A stretch of DNA of 47,362 nucleotides from an uncultured Eubacteriales bacterium (GCA_900548615.1 URKW01000004.1:1-47362), one strand, 5' to 3'. Shown: positions 25,220 to 34,524, numbered from the stretch's first letter. The notes: a model not told the origin generated them from the letters alone. Numbers and translations: made by a program.

Positions 25220-28200
25220 TGTCCTTTGCCCACCTCCATGTCCATACGGAGTATAGCCTTCTGGATGGCGCCTGCCGCATCCGTGACCTGCCGAAGCTGG
25301 TCAAGGAGATGGGGCAGACTGCCTGCGCCATTACGGATCACGGCGCCATGTACGGCGCTATCGACTTTTACCGGGCCTGCAAGGCGGAGGGGATCCACCC
25401 CGTCATAGGCTGCGAGGTGTATGTGGCCCGCCGTACCCGCTTTGACAAGCAGCATGAGTTTGATACCGAGTCCCGCCATATGGTGCTGCTGTGCAAAAAC
25501 GAGACGGGCTACCGCAACCTGTCCTATATGGTGTCTCAGGCATATATCGAGGGCTTCTACATCCGGCCCCGTATCGACCTTGACCTGCTCCGCGCCCACA
25601 GCGAGGGTCTGATCGGTCTCAGCGCCTGTCTGGCCGGTGAGATCCCCCGTCGCATCATCAACGGCGATTACGACGGGGCCAAGGCCTACGCGCTGGAAAT
25701 GCGGGACATTCTGGGGGAGGGCAACTTCTATCTGGAGCTGCAGGATCACGGCATTCCCGACCAGACCATCGTCAACCGCGCCCTGCTGCGGATGCACAAC
25801 GAGACGGGCATCCCGCTGGTCTGCACCAACGACGCCCACTATCTCCGGAAAGAGGACGCCGAGAGCCACGATGTGCTGCTTTGCATCCAGACAGGCAAGA
25901 CGGTGGATGACGAGAACCGCATGCGCTATCAGCCCCAGAACTTCTACCTCCGCTCCACGCAGGAGATGGAGGAGTTGTTCTCCGGCTATCCCGACGCGGT
26001 GGAAAACACCCAGCGTATCGCCGACCGCTGCCAGCTGGAATTCACCTTTGGCAAGTACCATCTGCCGGAATTTAAGCTGCCGCCCGGCTACGATTCCCCC
26101 ACGTATCTCCGCAAGCTGTGCGCCGAGGGCTTCCAGCGCCGCTACGGCGAGGAAAAGGCATCCTACCGCCAGCAGCTGGAATACGAGCTGGACATGATCG
26201 AGAAAATGGGCTTTACCGACTATTTCCTTATCGTGTCGGACTTCGTGCGCTATGCCCGTGAGACGGGCATTCCCGTTGGCCCTGGACGAGGCAGCGCCGC
26301 AGGTTCCATGGTGGCCTACTGCCTGCATATCACCGATATCGACCCCATGCAGTATCAGCTGTATTTCGAGCGCTTCCTGAACCCGGAGCGCGTGTCCATG
26401 CCGGATATCGACATGGACTTCGGCGATACCCGGCGTGGCGAGGTGGTGGAGTACGTCCGCCGCAAGTATGGCGACGACCATGTGGCCCAGATCGTCACCT
26501 TCGGCACCATGGCCGCCCGGGGCGCCATCCGGGACGTGGGCCGCGCCCTGAACATGACCTATGCCGAGGTGGACGTGGTGGCCAAGCTGGTGCCATCCGG
26601 CCCCGGCGCACTGCACATCACACTGGACGACGCCCTGAAGCTCAGCAAGCAGCTGTCCGACCTGTACGACAGCGACCCCCGCGTGAAGAAGCTCATCGAC
26701 ACCGCCAAGGCGCTGGAGGGCATGCCCCGCCACGCATCCACCCACGCCGCAGGCGTGGTCATCACCCGCCTGCCGGTGTATGAATATGTGCCGCTGGCCC
26801 GCAACGACGAGTCCATCGTCTGCCAGTACAACATGATCACGCTGGAGGAACTGGGCCTGCTGAAAATGGACTTTCTGGGCCTGCGGAACCTGACGGTGCT
26901 GGACGACGCGGTAAAGATGGTGCGCCGCCACACCCCGGACTTCGACATGGAGAAGATCCCCATGGACGATCCGGAGGTGTTCCGCATGCTGACGGAGGGC
27001 CGCACCTCCGGCGTGTTCCAGATGGAATCCACCGGCATGACCGGCGTGTGTCTGGGCCTGAAGCCCCAGTCCATCGAGGATATCACCGCCATCATAGCCC
27101 TGTACCGTCCCGGCCCTATGGAATCCATCCCCCGGTTCATCGCCTGCAAGCACGACCCCAAGCTGGTGACGTACAAGCACCCGTCGCTGAAGCCCATCCT
27201 GTCGGGCACCTACGGCTGCATCGTCTATCAGGAGCAGGTCATCAAGATCTTTCAGGAGCTGGCGGGCTATTCGCTGGGGCAGGCGGACATGGTGCGCCGC
27301 GCCATGTCCAAGAAGAAGGCCAAGGACGTGGAACGGGAGCGGGAAGCCTTCCTCCACGGCGACGCGGCCCGGAATATCAAGGGCTGCGTAGCCAACGGCA
27401 TTCCGGAGGCCACCGCGCAGACCATCTATGATGAAATTTACGACTTCGCCAACTACGCCTTCAACAAGGCACACGCCGTTTCCTACGCGGTGGTGGCCTA
27501 TCAGACGGCGTACTTCAAGTGCCACTATACCAAGGAGTATATGGCGGCGCTGCTGACCTCGGTGCTGGATAACTCCGACAAGGTGTCCGAGTACATCGCC
27601 GAGTGCCGCAACTGCGATATCAAGCTCTTGCCGCCTGATGTGAACCGCTCTCACGACGGCTTTACCGTGGAGGAGGACGGCATCCGCTTTGGCCTTGTGG
27701 CCATCAAGAACATCGGCCGGGGCTTCATCCGCGCGCTGGTGCGGGAGCGGGAGAGCGGCGGCGCGTTCCAGTCGTTTCAGGACTTCTGCGAGCGGATGTT
27801 TGACTGCGGCGATATGAACAAGCGGGCCGTGGAGAATCTCATCAAGGCGGGCGCCTTTGACGGTCTGGGAGCCTACCGCTCCCAGCTGATGCAGATCTAT
27901 GAAAAGGTGCTGGACGCCATCGCCAACAGCCGCAAGGTCAATGTGGAAGGACAGCTGGACATGTTCAGCATGACCGGCGGCAGCAGCGGCGGCCATCCCT
28001 CGGCCATTCCGCTGCCGGATATTCCGGAGTACTCCGCCACGGAACGGATGTTCATGGAGAAGGAGACCACGGGTCTGTACCTCAGCGGCCACCCCATGAA
28101 TGACTACCGTGCCGCTGCCCACGCGGCTGGCGCGCTGCCGATCCACGACATCCTGGCGGACTTCAATGACGAGGACGGCCCCACCCGCTTTGCCGACGGC

Positions 28201-28713
28201 CAGAACGTCACCGTGGCGGGCATCGTCACCTCCAGCAAGACCCGTACCACAAAGAACAATTCCCTCATGGCCTATGTGGTGGTGGAGGATGAGGCGGCGG
28301 CCATCGAACTGCTGTGCTTCAGCCGCACCATCGACCAGTGCGGCAGCTATATGGCGGTCAACACGCCGGTGGTGGTAAAGGGCCGTCTGTCGGTGCGGGA
28401 CGAAAAGCCGCCACAGATCATGTGCGACACCATTTATCCCCTGAATACCGAGAATCTGCCGCCAGTGGCGGCAAAGCCCCAGGAGCCGAAAAACGCCGCC
28501 CTTTTCCTGCGCGTTCCCAGTCTGGACAGCGTGGAGTTCCGCCATATCCGTCTGGTGATGACCATGTTCGAGGGGGAATCGCCGGTGAAGATCCGCCTTG
28601 CCGATACGGGAAAGCTGATGGCGGGCAAATGCCTGTGCCACCCCGCGCTGCTGGCGGAATGCCGCCAATGGCTGGGCGAGGCCAATGTGGTGGTGCGGGA
28701 ACGGCAAGGTTGA
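25219..28713 (+). CDS. dnaE: DNA polymerase III alpha subunit DnaE
   Basis: A 1164-residue C-family replicative polymerase. The PHP domain opens with HLHVHTEYSLLDG and TDHGAMYG. The polymerase catalytic acids are in PDIDMDFGD (near residues 395-403) and a third Asp lies in LLKMDFLGLRNL. GPGRGSAAGSMVAYCL binds the incoming nucleotide region. A helix-hairpin-helix and OB-fold (TVAGIVTSSKTRTTKN) make up the C terminus. Length fits the DnaE type, not PolC, and PolC is absent from the window. The true start is ATG 25219; the frame remains open 23 codons upstream inside the previous gene. Confidence 0.96.
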   Translation: MSFAHLHVHTEYSLLDGACRIRDLPKLVKEMGQTACAITDHGAMYGAIDFYRACKAEGIHPVIGCEVYVARRTRFDKQHEFDTESRHMVLLCKNETGYRNLSYMVSQAYIEGFYIRPRIDLDLLRAHSEGLIGLSACLAGEIPRRIINGDYDGAKAYALEMRDILGEGNFYLELQDHGIPDQTIVNRALLRMHNETGIPLVCTNDAHYLRKEDAESHDVLLCIQTGKTVDDENRMRYQPQNFYLRSTQEMEELFSGYPDAVENTQRIADRCQLEFTFGKYHLPEFKLPPGYDSPTYLRKLCAEGFQRRYGEEKASYRQQLEYELDMIEKMGFTDYFLIVSDFVRYARETGIPVGPGRGSAAGSMVAYCLHITDIDPMQYQLYFERFLNPERVSMPDIDMDFGDTRRGEVVEYVRRKYGDDHVAQIVTFGTMAARGAIRDVGRALNMTYAEVDVVAKLVPSGPGALHITLDDALKLSKQLSDLYDSDPRVKKLIDTAKALEGMPRHASTHAAGVVITRLPVYEYVPLARNDESIVCQYNMITLEELGLLKMDFLGLRNLTVLDDAVKMVRRHTPDFDMEKIPMDDPEVFRMLTEGRTSGVFQMESTGMTGVCLGLKPQSIEDITAIIALYRPGPMESIPRFIACKHDPKLVTYKHPSLKPILSGTYGCIVYQEQVIKIFQELAGYSLGQADMVRRAMSKKKAKDVEREREAFLHGDAARNIKGCVANGIPEATAQTIYDEIYDFANYAFNKAHAVSYAVVAYQTAYFKCHYTKEYMAALLTSVLDNSDKVSEYIAECRNCDIKLLPPDVNRSHDGFTVEEDGIRFGLVAIKNIGRGFIRALVRERESGGAFQSFQDFCERMFDCGDMNKRAVENLIKAGAFDGLGAYRSQLMQIYEKVLDAIANSRKVNVEGQLDMFSMTGGSSGGHPSAIPLPDIPEYSATERMFMEKETTGLYLSGHPMNDYRAAAHAAGALPIHDILADFNDEDGPTRFADGQNVTVAGIVTSSKTRTTKNNSLMAYVVVEDEAAAIELLCFSRTIDQCGSYMAVNTPVVVKGRLSVRDEKPPQIMCDTIYPLNTENLPPVAAKPQEPKNAALFLRVPSLDSVEFRHIRLVMTMFEGESPVKIRLADTGKLMAGKCLCHPALLAECRQWLGEANVVVRERQG

Positions 28714-28738
28714 CAAATGGGAGAATTTTCCGTATGAT
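28710..28738 (+). promoter_or_regulatory. Sigma-A promoter straddling the dnaE stop codon
   Basis: TTGACA (28710-28715) contains the dnaE stop TGA. After 17 bases comes TATGAT (28733-28738), 25 bases before the DUF4364 start. Confidence 0.75.
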
Positions 28739-28762
28739 AAACGAAGAAGGGAGCGTGATAGC

Positions 28763-29284
28763 ATGAGTGTCGGATTTATCCGCGACAAGCTGGAGATCAA
28801 ATTCCTGATCCTGTACGTGGCGGCGGGTGTGGCCGAGCCAATGCCGCTGAGCGATGTGCAGGCTCTCACCATGATCGACGACGGCATTGATTATTTCGAT
28901 TTTTCCCAGTGTCTCAGCGAACTGGTCAAAACGGATCATCTGCGCCTGAACGAGCATCAGCAGTATGTTATCACCCCCAAGGGACTGAAAAACAGCGAGA
29001 TCTGCAAGTCCAGCCTGCCCCTCTCCGTGCGGCTGAAGGCGGACAAGCTGATCGCCGCCCACCGGCAGGAGCTGATTCGCCGCGCACAGGTACGCTCCAC
29101 CGTGGAGCGCCGGGAGAACGGTACCTATACCGTGGAGCTGAACCTCAACGACGATGTGGATAACGTTATGCGCCTACAGCTGATGGTCGCCACAAAGGAG
29201 ATGGCGGAGGATCTTGCCCAGCGGTTCCAGAAGAACCCGGAACAGGTCTATTCCCAGTTGGTTACCGCCCTGTACGGGGGATAA
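28763..29284 (+). CDS. DUF4364 family protein
   Basis: A 173-residue protein of the clostridial DUF4364 family. Its first 90 residues resemble a winged helix (KLEIKFLILYVAAGV, a recognition-like LSELVKTDHLRLNEHQQYVITPKG), so DNA binding is plausible. The second half is a beta-rich domain ending LVTALYGG. Function unknown. AAGGGAG precedes ATG 28763. It has its own promoter and is followed after ten bases by a membrane protein gene. Confidence 0.78.
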   Translation: MSVGFIRDKLEIKFLILYVAAGVAEPMPLSDVQALTMIDDGIDYFDFSQCLSELVKTDHLRLNEHQQYVITPKGLKNSEICKSSLPLSVRLKADKLIAAHRQELIRRAQVRSTVERRENGTYTVELNLNDDVDNVMRLQLMVATKEMAEDLAQRFQKNPEQVYSQLVTALYGG

Positions 29285-29294
29285 GGAGGACGCT

Positions 29295-29648
29295 ATGACG
29301 AAACGCACCATCATCCCTCTGCTGATCGCCGCACTGGTGGCGCTGCTGCTGCCGTGGCTTGCCGTCACGTTTGCCAAGGGTGACAACGGCATGGCCGTCA
29401 TCTTCCTGCTGTTTTTCGCGGTGAATCCCATCACGGCGGTTCTGCTGGGGGTGTTCTCCGGCGGCAATGTCCGCATGGCGTGGTTCCAGCCGCTGCTGTT
29501 CGCCGCGCTGTTCCTGCTGGGCACGTGGGTGTTCTTCACCATGGCAGAAATGGCGTTTGTGCTCTACGCCGCTGCTTACCTGATTTTGGGTTATGCCGCC
29601 ATGCTGCTGGCGTGGTGTGCCGCAAAGCGGAAACGCTCTGTCCAATAA
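29295..29648 (+). CDS. Small four-helix membrane protein, unknown function
   Basis: A 117-residue hydrophobic protein with about four membrane segments (residues 5-27, 34-54, 62-82 and 86-108) and a basic C-terminal tail AKRKRSVQ, which should be cytoplasmic. No conserved motif is recognised. AAGGAGGA precedes ATG 29295, ten bases after DUF4364, so the two are likely co-translated. An upstream frame from 29214 belongs to the overlap and is rejected. Confidence 0.65.
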   Translation: MTKRTIIPLLIAALVALLLPWLAVTFAKGDNGMAVIFLLFFAVNPITAVLLGVFSGGNVRMAWFQPLLFAALFLLGTWVFFTMAEMAFVLYAAAYLILGYAAMLLAWCAAKRKRSVQ

Positions 29649-29652
29649 AAAA

Positions 29653-29714
29653 CCGCACCACCGGAAAGCGCTGCGTAGGGCGGGGTGACCACACCCCGCC
29701 GCCCAATGGTGCGG
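29653..29714. repeat. Nested inverted-repeat intergenic element
   Basis: Outer arms CCGCACCA (29653-29660) and TGGTGCGG (29707-29714) enclose a 9-bp GC-rich inner stem (about 29679-29687 with 29692-29700). It looks like a short dispersed intergenic repeat, but no second copy is in this window. Confidence 0.45.
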
Positions 29715-29781
29715 CGTAATACCATGTAGTAGTCATGCTGCCCTGCGAACCGATTACCAATAGAATCCCCACGCCATAAAA

Positions 29782-29815
29782 CACCACGTCTCAAACTGGG
29801 ACGTGGTGATTTTTT
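29782..29815 (+). terminator. Rho-independent terminator before spoIIIAA
   Basis: A perfect 9-bp stem (29782-29790 with 29800-29808), nine-base loop and six T. It insulates the sporulation operon from the upstream genes. Confidence 0.85.
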
Positions 29816-29818
29816 GCT

Positions 29819-29848
29819 GTCATAACCTTGTCCCGCTCCTCATACAGT
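29819..29848 (+). promoter_or_regulatory. Sigma-E-like promoter of the spoIIIA operon
   Basis: -35-like GTCATAA (29819-29825), 15 bases, and -10 CATACAGT (29841-29848), which fits the sigma-E pattern CATACAnT exactly. It lies 36 bases before spoIIIAA and right after the terminator. Confidence 0.65.
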
Positions 29849-29884
29849 GGAGTATCCAATAACAAACGACAGGGAAGTGGTCAG

Positions 29885-30808
29885 ATGGACGAGCGGTACG
29901 CGATCTCACGGTATGAACAGGCGGCGCTGCTGCTGCCTGCCAAATGGCAGCGGCTGGCCCGGCAGCTGCCGGATCACCAGAAGGCACGGGCGGAGGAGCT
30001 GCGGCTGCGAGCCGGACAGCCCATGACGGTGCTGCTGCCGGAGGGGGAGGTGTGGCCCTCGCAGGAGCAGCCGATCCCCCGTGTGGCGCAGGCCGATCTG
30101 GAGCAGCTGTGCGACATGGCGACAGGTTATTCCCGCTATGCCGTCTCCGATACGCTGGGGCAGGGCTATCTGACGGCGCCCGGCGGCTTCCGTATCGGCG
30201 TGTGCGGTACGGCGGGGGTGCGGGAGGGCGCCAGCCGCAACCTGCGTGACCTGTCCTCCGTCTGCATCCGCATTGGCCGGGAGCAGGAGGGCGTATCCGC
30301 TCCGGTGCTGCCGCAGCTGTGGGAGGATGGCCGGTTTCGTTCCACAGTGATTTTATCGCCGCCGGGGCTGGGAAAGACCACACTGCTGCGGGATATGATC
30401 CGCAGCCTGTCCGACGGCGCGGAGGATCGCCCCGCCCAGCGTATGGCGGTGGTGGACGAGCGGGGCGAGGTAGCGGGCATGCACCACGGAACGCCGCAGC
30501 TGGCGGTGGGCTGCCATACGGATGTGCTGGACGGCTGTCCCAAGGCGCTGGGCATCCCCATTCTGCTGCGTGCCGCCAATCCCCAGATCATCGCCGTGGA
30601 CGAGATCACAGTGCGGGAGGATCTGTTTGCCATGGCTGCCGCCGCCAACGGCGGCGTGGCGCTGCTGGCCACCATTCACGCCGCCGATGTGGCGGAATTA
30701 AAACGCAAGCCTCTGTTTGCCCAGCTGCTGAAGCTGAGGGTGTTTGAAAAGGCTGTGACCATCACCCGCTGGGACGGCCAGCGCCGGTATGAGGTGACGG
30801 CGCTGTGA
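29885..30808 (+). CDS. spoIIIAA: Stage III sporulation protein AA (ATPase)
   Basis: A 307-residue secretion-type ATPase that sits on the mother-cell face of the SpoIIIA-SpoIIQ channel. Walker A is PPGLGKTTLLRD (near residues 159-170), Walker B VDERGEVAG, and TIHAADVAELKRKP the sensor region. It has no membrane segment. The ATG at 29885 was chosen over the upstream frame at 29828, which overlaps the promoter. First of eight genes in canonical order. Confidence 0.96.
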   Translation: MDERYAISRYEQAALLLPAKWQRLARQLPDHQKARAEELRLRAGQPMTVLLPEGEVWPSQEQPIPRVAQADLEQLCDMATGYSRYAVSDTLGQGYLTAPGGFRIGVCGTAGVREGASRNLRDLSSVCIRIGREQEGVSAPVLPQLWEDGRFRSTVILSPPGLGKTTLLRDMIRSLSDGAEDRPAQRMAVVDERGEVAGMHHGTPQLAVGCHTDVLDGCPKALGIPILLRAANPQIIAVDEITVREDLFAMAAAANGGVALLATIHAADVAELKRKPLFAQLLKLRVFEKAVTITRWDGQRRYEVTAL

Positions 30809-31284
30809 TGGGGAAGCTACTGGGCGCAACGCTGGTGTTGGCGGCGGCGCTGTGGTTCGTGCTGGCCCGTCTGAGGGCAAGGCGGCGGCAGACAGCGCTC
30901 CTGCGGGAGTTGGCCGCCGCACTGGACGCCATGGCCGCCGCTATCCGCTGGGAGCGCCGGCCGCTGCCGGATATTCTGGCGGCGCTGGAGCGCTATCCAT
31001 TGGCCGGGCCGTATTTCCACCGGATAACAGAGCGGATGTGGGAGGGCCAGACCTTGCCGCAGGCGTGGCACAGTGTGTTTTCCGGGCTGTCCCTCGGCGC
31101 GGAATGGATGACGGCGCTGGAGCTGACCGGAGACGAGGAAAAGCTGACGAATGGGCTGCTGTACACCGCGGGACAGCTGAAGCAGTTCTGCCGCCAACGC
31201 GGCGAGGAGCAGCGGCAGACGGCGAAGCTGTGGCTGGCAGGCGTGCTGTCGGCGGCGGGACTGTTGATTATTTTACTGATTTGA
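30808..31284 (+). CDS. spoIIIAB: Stage III sporulation protein AB
   Basis: A 158-residue protein with membrane segments at both ends (residues 4-20 and about 140-157) and a helical middle, as in SpoIIIAB, which resembles the GspF platform of type II secretion. ATG 30808 overlaps the spoIIIAA stop; GTG 30805 is an alternative. It is part of the feeding-tube channel between mother cell and forespore. Confidence 0.92.
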   Translation: MGKLLGATLVLAAALWFVLARLRARRRQTALLRELAAALDAMAAAIRWERRPLPDILAALERYPLAGPYFHRITERMWEGQTLPQAWHSVFSGLSLGAEWMTALELTGDEEKLTNGLLYTAGQLKQFCRQRGEEQRQTAKLWLAGVLSAAGLLIILLI

Positions 31285-31294
31285 GGATAGCGGT

Positions 31295-31489
31295 ATGGAT
31301 GTAAATTTGATCTTCAAAATAGCGGCCATCGGCATTCTGGTGGCGGTGCTGAATCTGATACTGGTGCGCTCCGGCCGGGACGAGCAGGCGCTTTTGACCA
31401 CGCTGGCAGGGCTGATCGTGGTGCTGATGATGCTCTTGCAGCAGATCAGCGACCTGTTCGATCTGGTGAAGCAGCTGTTCTCGCTGTGA
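31295..31489 (+). CDS. spoIIIAC: Stage III sporulation protein AC
   Basis: A 64-residue protein with two membrane helices, the normal length for SpoIIIAC. MDVNLIFKIAAIGILVAVLN and the end DLFDLVKQLFSL are family-like. Its stop overlaps the next start by four bases. Confidence 0.93.
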   Translation: MDVNLIFKIAAIGILVAVLNLILVRSGRDEQALLTTLAGLIVVLMMLLQQISDLFDLVKQLFSL

Positions 31490-31875
31490 TGGACACGGCG
31501 GCAAGGATCGTGGCGGTCTGTCTGGTGGGTGCCCTGCTGGCGGTACTGCTGAAAAAGACAAGCCCTGACATGGCGCTGCTGCTGGCATTGGCGGTCTGTC
31601 TTGGTGTGCTGGCGGCGCTGACCAAAGGACTGGAGGAGGTCGTCACTTTCCTGCGGGAGCTGCTGGAGTGGGGCGGCCTGTCGGCGGAGCTGTTTGTGCC
31701 GCTGCTGAAAACGGTGGGCATTGCTCTCATCAGCCGTGCCGGCGGCGCACTGTGCCGGGACGCGGGGGAGGGCGCTATGGCGGGACTGGTGGAAATGGCG
31801 GGCGCCTTCGCCGCCATTCTGGTGTCGCTTCCCCTGTTCCGGGCAGCATGGCAGATGCTGGAGGGGTTGCTGTGA
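31486..31875 (+). CDS. spoIIIAD: Stage III sporulation protein AD
   Basis: A 129-residue membrane protein with about four hydrophobic segments and the conserved KTVGIALISRAGGALCRDAGE stretch. It matches SpoIIIAD by length, order and sequence and is coupled to spoIIIAC and spoIIIAE by overlaps. Confidence 0.94.
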   Translation: MMDTAARIVAVCLVGALLAVLLKKTSPDMALLLALAVCLGVLAALTKGLEEVVTFLRELLEWGGLSAELFVPLLKTVGIALISRAGGALCRDAGEGAMAGLVEMAGAFAAILVSLPLFRAAWQMLEGLL

Positions 31876-32966
31876 AAAAAGGGTTGATAACCGCTGTTAT
31901 TGGGGTGTATATCCTGGGTTTATGTACCGTTTTTGCATGGGCAGCGCTGCCGGAAAATGTGGAGGATGCCCTGCCGCCTGATGCCCGTGACCTGCTGGAG
32001 CAGTTGGACGATGACACTGCCGACAGCGGCACATTGTCCGCCGGGGCGGCCAAGCTGTGGAACAAGGCGTGGACGCTGCTGACCGCAGAGGTGCGAAGCA
32101 GCGTGCGGGTGATGGTGGTGCTGCTGGGCGCGGTGCTGCTGTACGGCGTGGCGGAGGGCAGCTTTCAGGCGGCGGGCCATCCGCTGATGGCCAATTTCAC
32201 GCCGCTGGCCTTTGTGCTGGTCATCACCATGACGGCGGCGGGGGATGTGCAGACCATGATCGGATCCGGCACGGAGACCATGGAGCAGCTGGACGTGCTG
32301 GGCAAAGCGCTGCTGCCTACGCTGGCGGCAGCGGTGGCGGCCAGCGGCGGTATCGTGTCGGCGTCGGCCCGGCAGGTCGCCACCGTGTTTTTCTCCAATC
32401 TTCTGCTGACGCTGATCCGGAACGTGCTGCTGCCGCTGGTGTATTTCTATGTGGCGTCAGCCGCTGCCGGGGCCATGCTGCCGGGGGAGCCGTTGAAGCG
32501 CATTGCCGCCGGGATCAAGAAGGTGGTCACGTGGGCACTGACCGGCTCGCTGGTGCTGTTCACCGGATACCTGACGCTGACCGGCGCGGCATCTACCTCG
32601 GCGGACGCGCTGGTGCTGCAAATGACCCGCTCCGTCATCTCCACGGCAGTCCCCGTGGTGGGCGGCATTATCTCACAGGCCAGCGGCAGCGTGCTGTCCG
32701 GAGCCGGCCTTTTGAAAAACTCTCTGGGCGTATTCGGAATGCTGGCGGTGCTGGCCACCTGCCTGACGCCCTTTCTGCACATGGCGGTGCAGTATCTGCT
32801 GTACAAGGTGACGGCCTTTCTGGCGGGAACCGCCGGAAACGGCACGCTGGTGGAGCTGATCGACGCGCTGGGCAGCGCCTTCGGCCTGGTGCTGGGCATG
32901 GTGGGCAGCTGTGCGCTGCTGCTGTTGATCTCCATTACATCTTCTGTATCGGTGGTGGTTTCATGA
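31872..32966 (+). CDS. spoIIIAE: Stage III sporulation protein AE
   Basis: A 364-residue polytopic membrane protein with a signal-like N terminus (residues 1-27), an extracytoplasmic acidic segment and six or more membrane helices. PLVYFYVASAAAG and VTWALTGSLVLFTGYLTLTG are typical of SpoIIIAE. The GTG at 31872 overlaps the spoIIIAD stop. It forms the core of the channel complex. Confidence 0.94.
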   Translation: MKKGLITAVIGVYILGLCTVFAWAALPENVEDALPPDARDLLEQLDDDTADSGTLSAGAAKLWNKAWTLLTAEVRSSVRVMVVLLGAVLLYGVAEGSFQAAGHPLMANFTPLAFVLVITMTAAGDVQTMIGSGTETMEQLDVLGKALLPTLAAAVAASGGIVSASARQVATVFFSNLLLTLIRNVLLPLVYFYVASAAAGAMLPGEPLKRIAAGIKKVVTWALTGSLVLFTGYLTLTGAASTSADALVLQMTRSVISTAVPVVGGIISQASGSVLSGAGLLKNSLGVFGMLAVLATCLTPFLHMAVQYLLYKVTAFLAGTAGNGTLVELIDALGSAFGLVLGMVGSCALLLLISITSSVSVVVS

Positions 32967-33433
32967 CGTTGTTTCGGACATGGTTATTCGGTATCGTGGC
33001 GGCGGCCATGGCGCTGGCGCTGCTGTACGCGCTGGTGCCGAAGGGCGCGCTGCTGACGGTGGCAAAGTGTACCGGCGGCCTTATCATGCTGCTGGTGGTG
33101 ATCCGCCCGCTGCTGGCGCTGGATCTGAACGGCCTACAGGTGGGCTACGAGGAATGGGAGCGTACCATCCAGCAGCAGACCGACGACTATACCGCCGCCA
33201 ACCAGCAGGAGATGGAAGTCATCATACAGCAGGAGACCGTCGCATATATTTCAGAAAAAGCGGCGGAGCTGGGACTGACATGCAGTCCGGAGGTGACGTG
33301 CCAGCTTCAGGACGGCGTACCGTTTCCGGTGGAGGTGACAATGGATATCCCAAAGAACGCGGCGCTCTCGCGGATCATCGCGGCGGATCTTGGCATAGAT
33401 GAGGCGCATCAGCGCTGGCGGGAAACGGAGTGA
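32963..33433 (+). CDS. spoIIIAF: Stage III sporulation protein AF
   Basis: A 156-residue protein with two N-terminal membrane helices (residues 5-24 and 34-52) and an extracytoplasmic ring-forming-like domain with a Gln-rich helix (YEEWERTIQQQTDDYTAAN). Position and layout fit SpoIIIAF. Four-base overlap with spoIIIAE. Confidence 0.92.
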   Translation: MTLFRTWLFGIVAAAMALALLYALVPKGALLTVAKCTGGLIMLLVVIRPLLALDLNGLQVGYEEWERTIQQQTDDYTAANQQEMEVIIQQETVAYISEKAAELGLTCSPEVTCQLQDGVPFPVEVTMDIPKNAALSRIIAADLGIDEAHQRWRETE

Positions 33434-33438
33434 GGCAT

Positions 33439-33939
33439 ATGGCGAAGGAGAAGCTCATATCCTATGTAAAAAAGTACAAATACGTGGCGCTGGTGGTGCT
33501 GGTGGGCGTGGTGCTGATGCTGCTGCCCTCCGGAAAGGGGGAGCAGCAGGACACGGTGGAGCCTGTCAACGTGTCAGAAGGTTACTCGCTGGCGGAAACG
33601 GAGCGGCGAATGGAGCAGGTGCTGGGTCGTATTCGTGGCGTGGGACAGGTGCAGGTGATGCTGACACTGAAAAGCGGTTCCTCTTTACAGCTGGCGGAAA
33701 ACCGCAGCGACAGCCTGCGAGACACGGAGGCGCGGCAGGAGCGGGATGTGGTGACGCTGAACCGGGGCAGCGGCTATGAGGACGTGGTGGTGACGGAGCA
33801 GACCTATCCCGTCTATCAGGGCGCGGTGATCGTGTGTCAGGGCGCGGGAGACAGCGGCGTTCATCTGGCGGTGGTGCAGGCGGTATCGGTGCTGACTGGA
33901 CTGGGCAGCGATAAAATCACGGTAGTGCAATGGAAATAA
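33439..33939 (+). CDS. spoIIIAG: Stage III sporulation protein AG
   Basis: A 166-residue protein with one membrane helix (residues 16-34) and an extracytoplasmic EscJ/PrgK-like ring domain (RIRGVGQVQVMLTLKSG, then VVQAVSVLTGLGSDKITVVQ). SpoIIIAG forms a large ring in the intermembrane space. ATG 33439 lies five bases after the spoIIIAF stop. Confidence 0.94.
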   Translation: MAKEKLISYVKKYKYVALVVLVGVVLMLLPSGKGEQQDTVEPVNVSEGYSLAETERRMEQVLGRIRGVGQVQVMLTLKSGSSLQLAENRSDSLRDTEARQERDVVTLNRGSGYEDVVVTEQTYPVYQGAVIVCQGAGDSGVHLAVVQAVSVLTGLGSDKITVVQWK

Positions 33940-33969
33940 AAATAGAGCGGTAAGCAGGAGGGCAAAAAC

Positions 33970-34524
33970 ATGAAGCTGAAGTGGAAGAAGAATTGGAAGC
34001 GGCCGGCGGTGGTGCTGGCGGTGATGGTGCTGGTGGGCGCGTCGGTGTATCTGAACTGGAAATACGCCGGAAATGTGGCGGAGACGGACAAAATTCTGGG
34101 GCAGGCCACGCTGGTCAACGAGAACGGCGAGGGCGTAACGGTGGCGGAGGACGCGGCTGCCGCCAGCGAGAACGACTATTTCGCCACGGCGCGGCTGAGC
34201 CGCAAGCAGGCACGTGACAGCGCCATCAGCATGTTACAGGAGGCGGAAATGGATGAAAATGCCACCGAGGAGGTGTGCAACGAGGCCAGCCAGACCTTGC
34301 AGGTGCTGGCGGGCTACACGGTGGCGGAGTCCCAGATCGAAAACCTGGTGACGGCCAAGGGCTACGCCGACTGCGTGGTGTTCATGGGGACGGACTCGTG
34401 CAGCGTGGTGGTGGACGCGGGGGAAAACGGCCTTGAGGCCACTGATGTTGCCAAGATCAAGGATATCGTCATCAACGAGACACAGTACACCGCCGGACAG
34501 ATCAAAATCATGGAGGCGGATTAA
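33970..34524 (+). CDS. spoIIIAH: Stage III sporulation protein AH
   Basis: A 184-residue protein with a basic N terminus, one membrane helix (residues 12-28) and a C-terminal ring-building domain that pairs with forespore SpoIIQ. YFATARLSRKQARDSAISML and the end NETQYTAGQIKIME are typical. It closes the spoIIIA operon. AGGAGG precedes the ATG. Confidence 0.95.
   Translation: MKLKWKKNWKRPAVVLAVMVLVGASVYLNWKYAGNVAETDKILGQATLVNENGEGVTVAEDAAAASENDYFATARLSRKQARDSAISMLQEAEMDENATEEVCNEASQTLQVLAGYTVAESQIENLVTAKGYADCVVFMGTDSCSVVVDAGENGLEATDVAKIKDIVINETQYTAGQIKIMEAD

Noticed and set aside
24976..28887. A 1303-residue open frame on the minus strand, with many His, Val and Gly residues.
   Set aside because: It is the mirror of dnaE, whose protein motifs are unmistakable. 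The high GC third positions of dnaE keep the antisense frame open, and it has no ribosome site or family resemblance.
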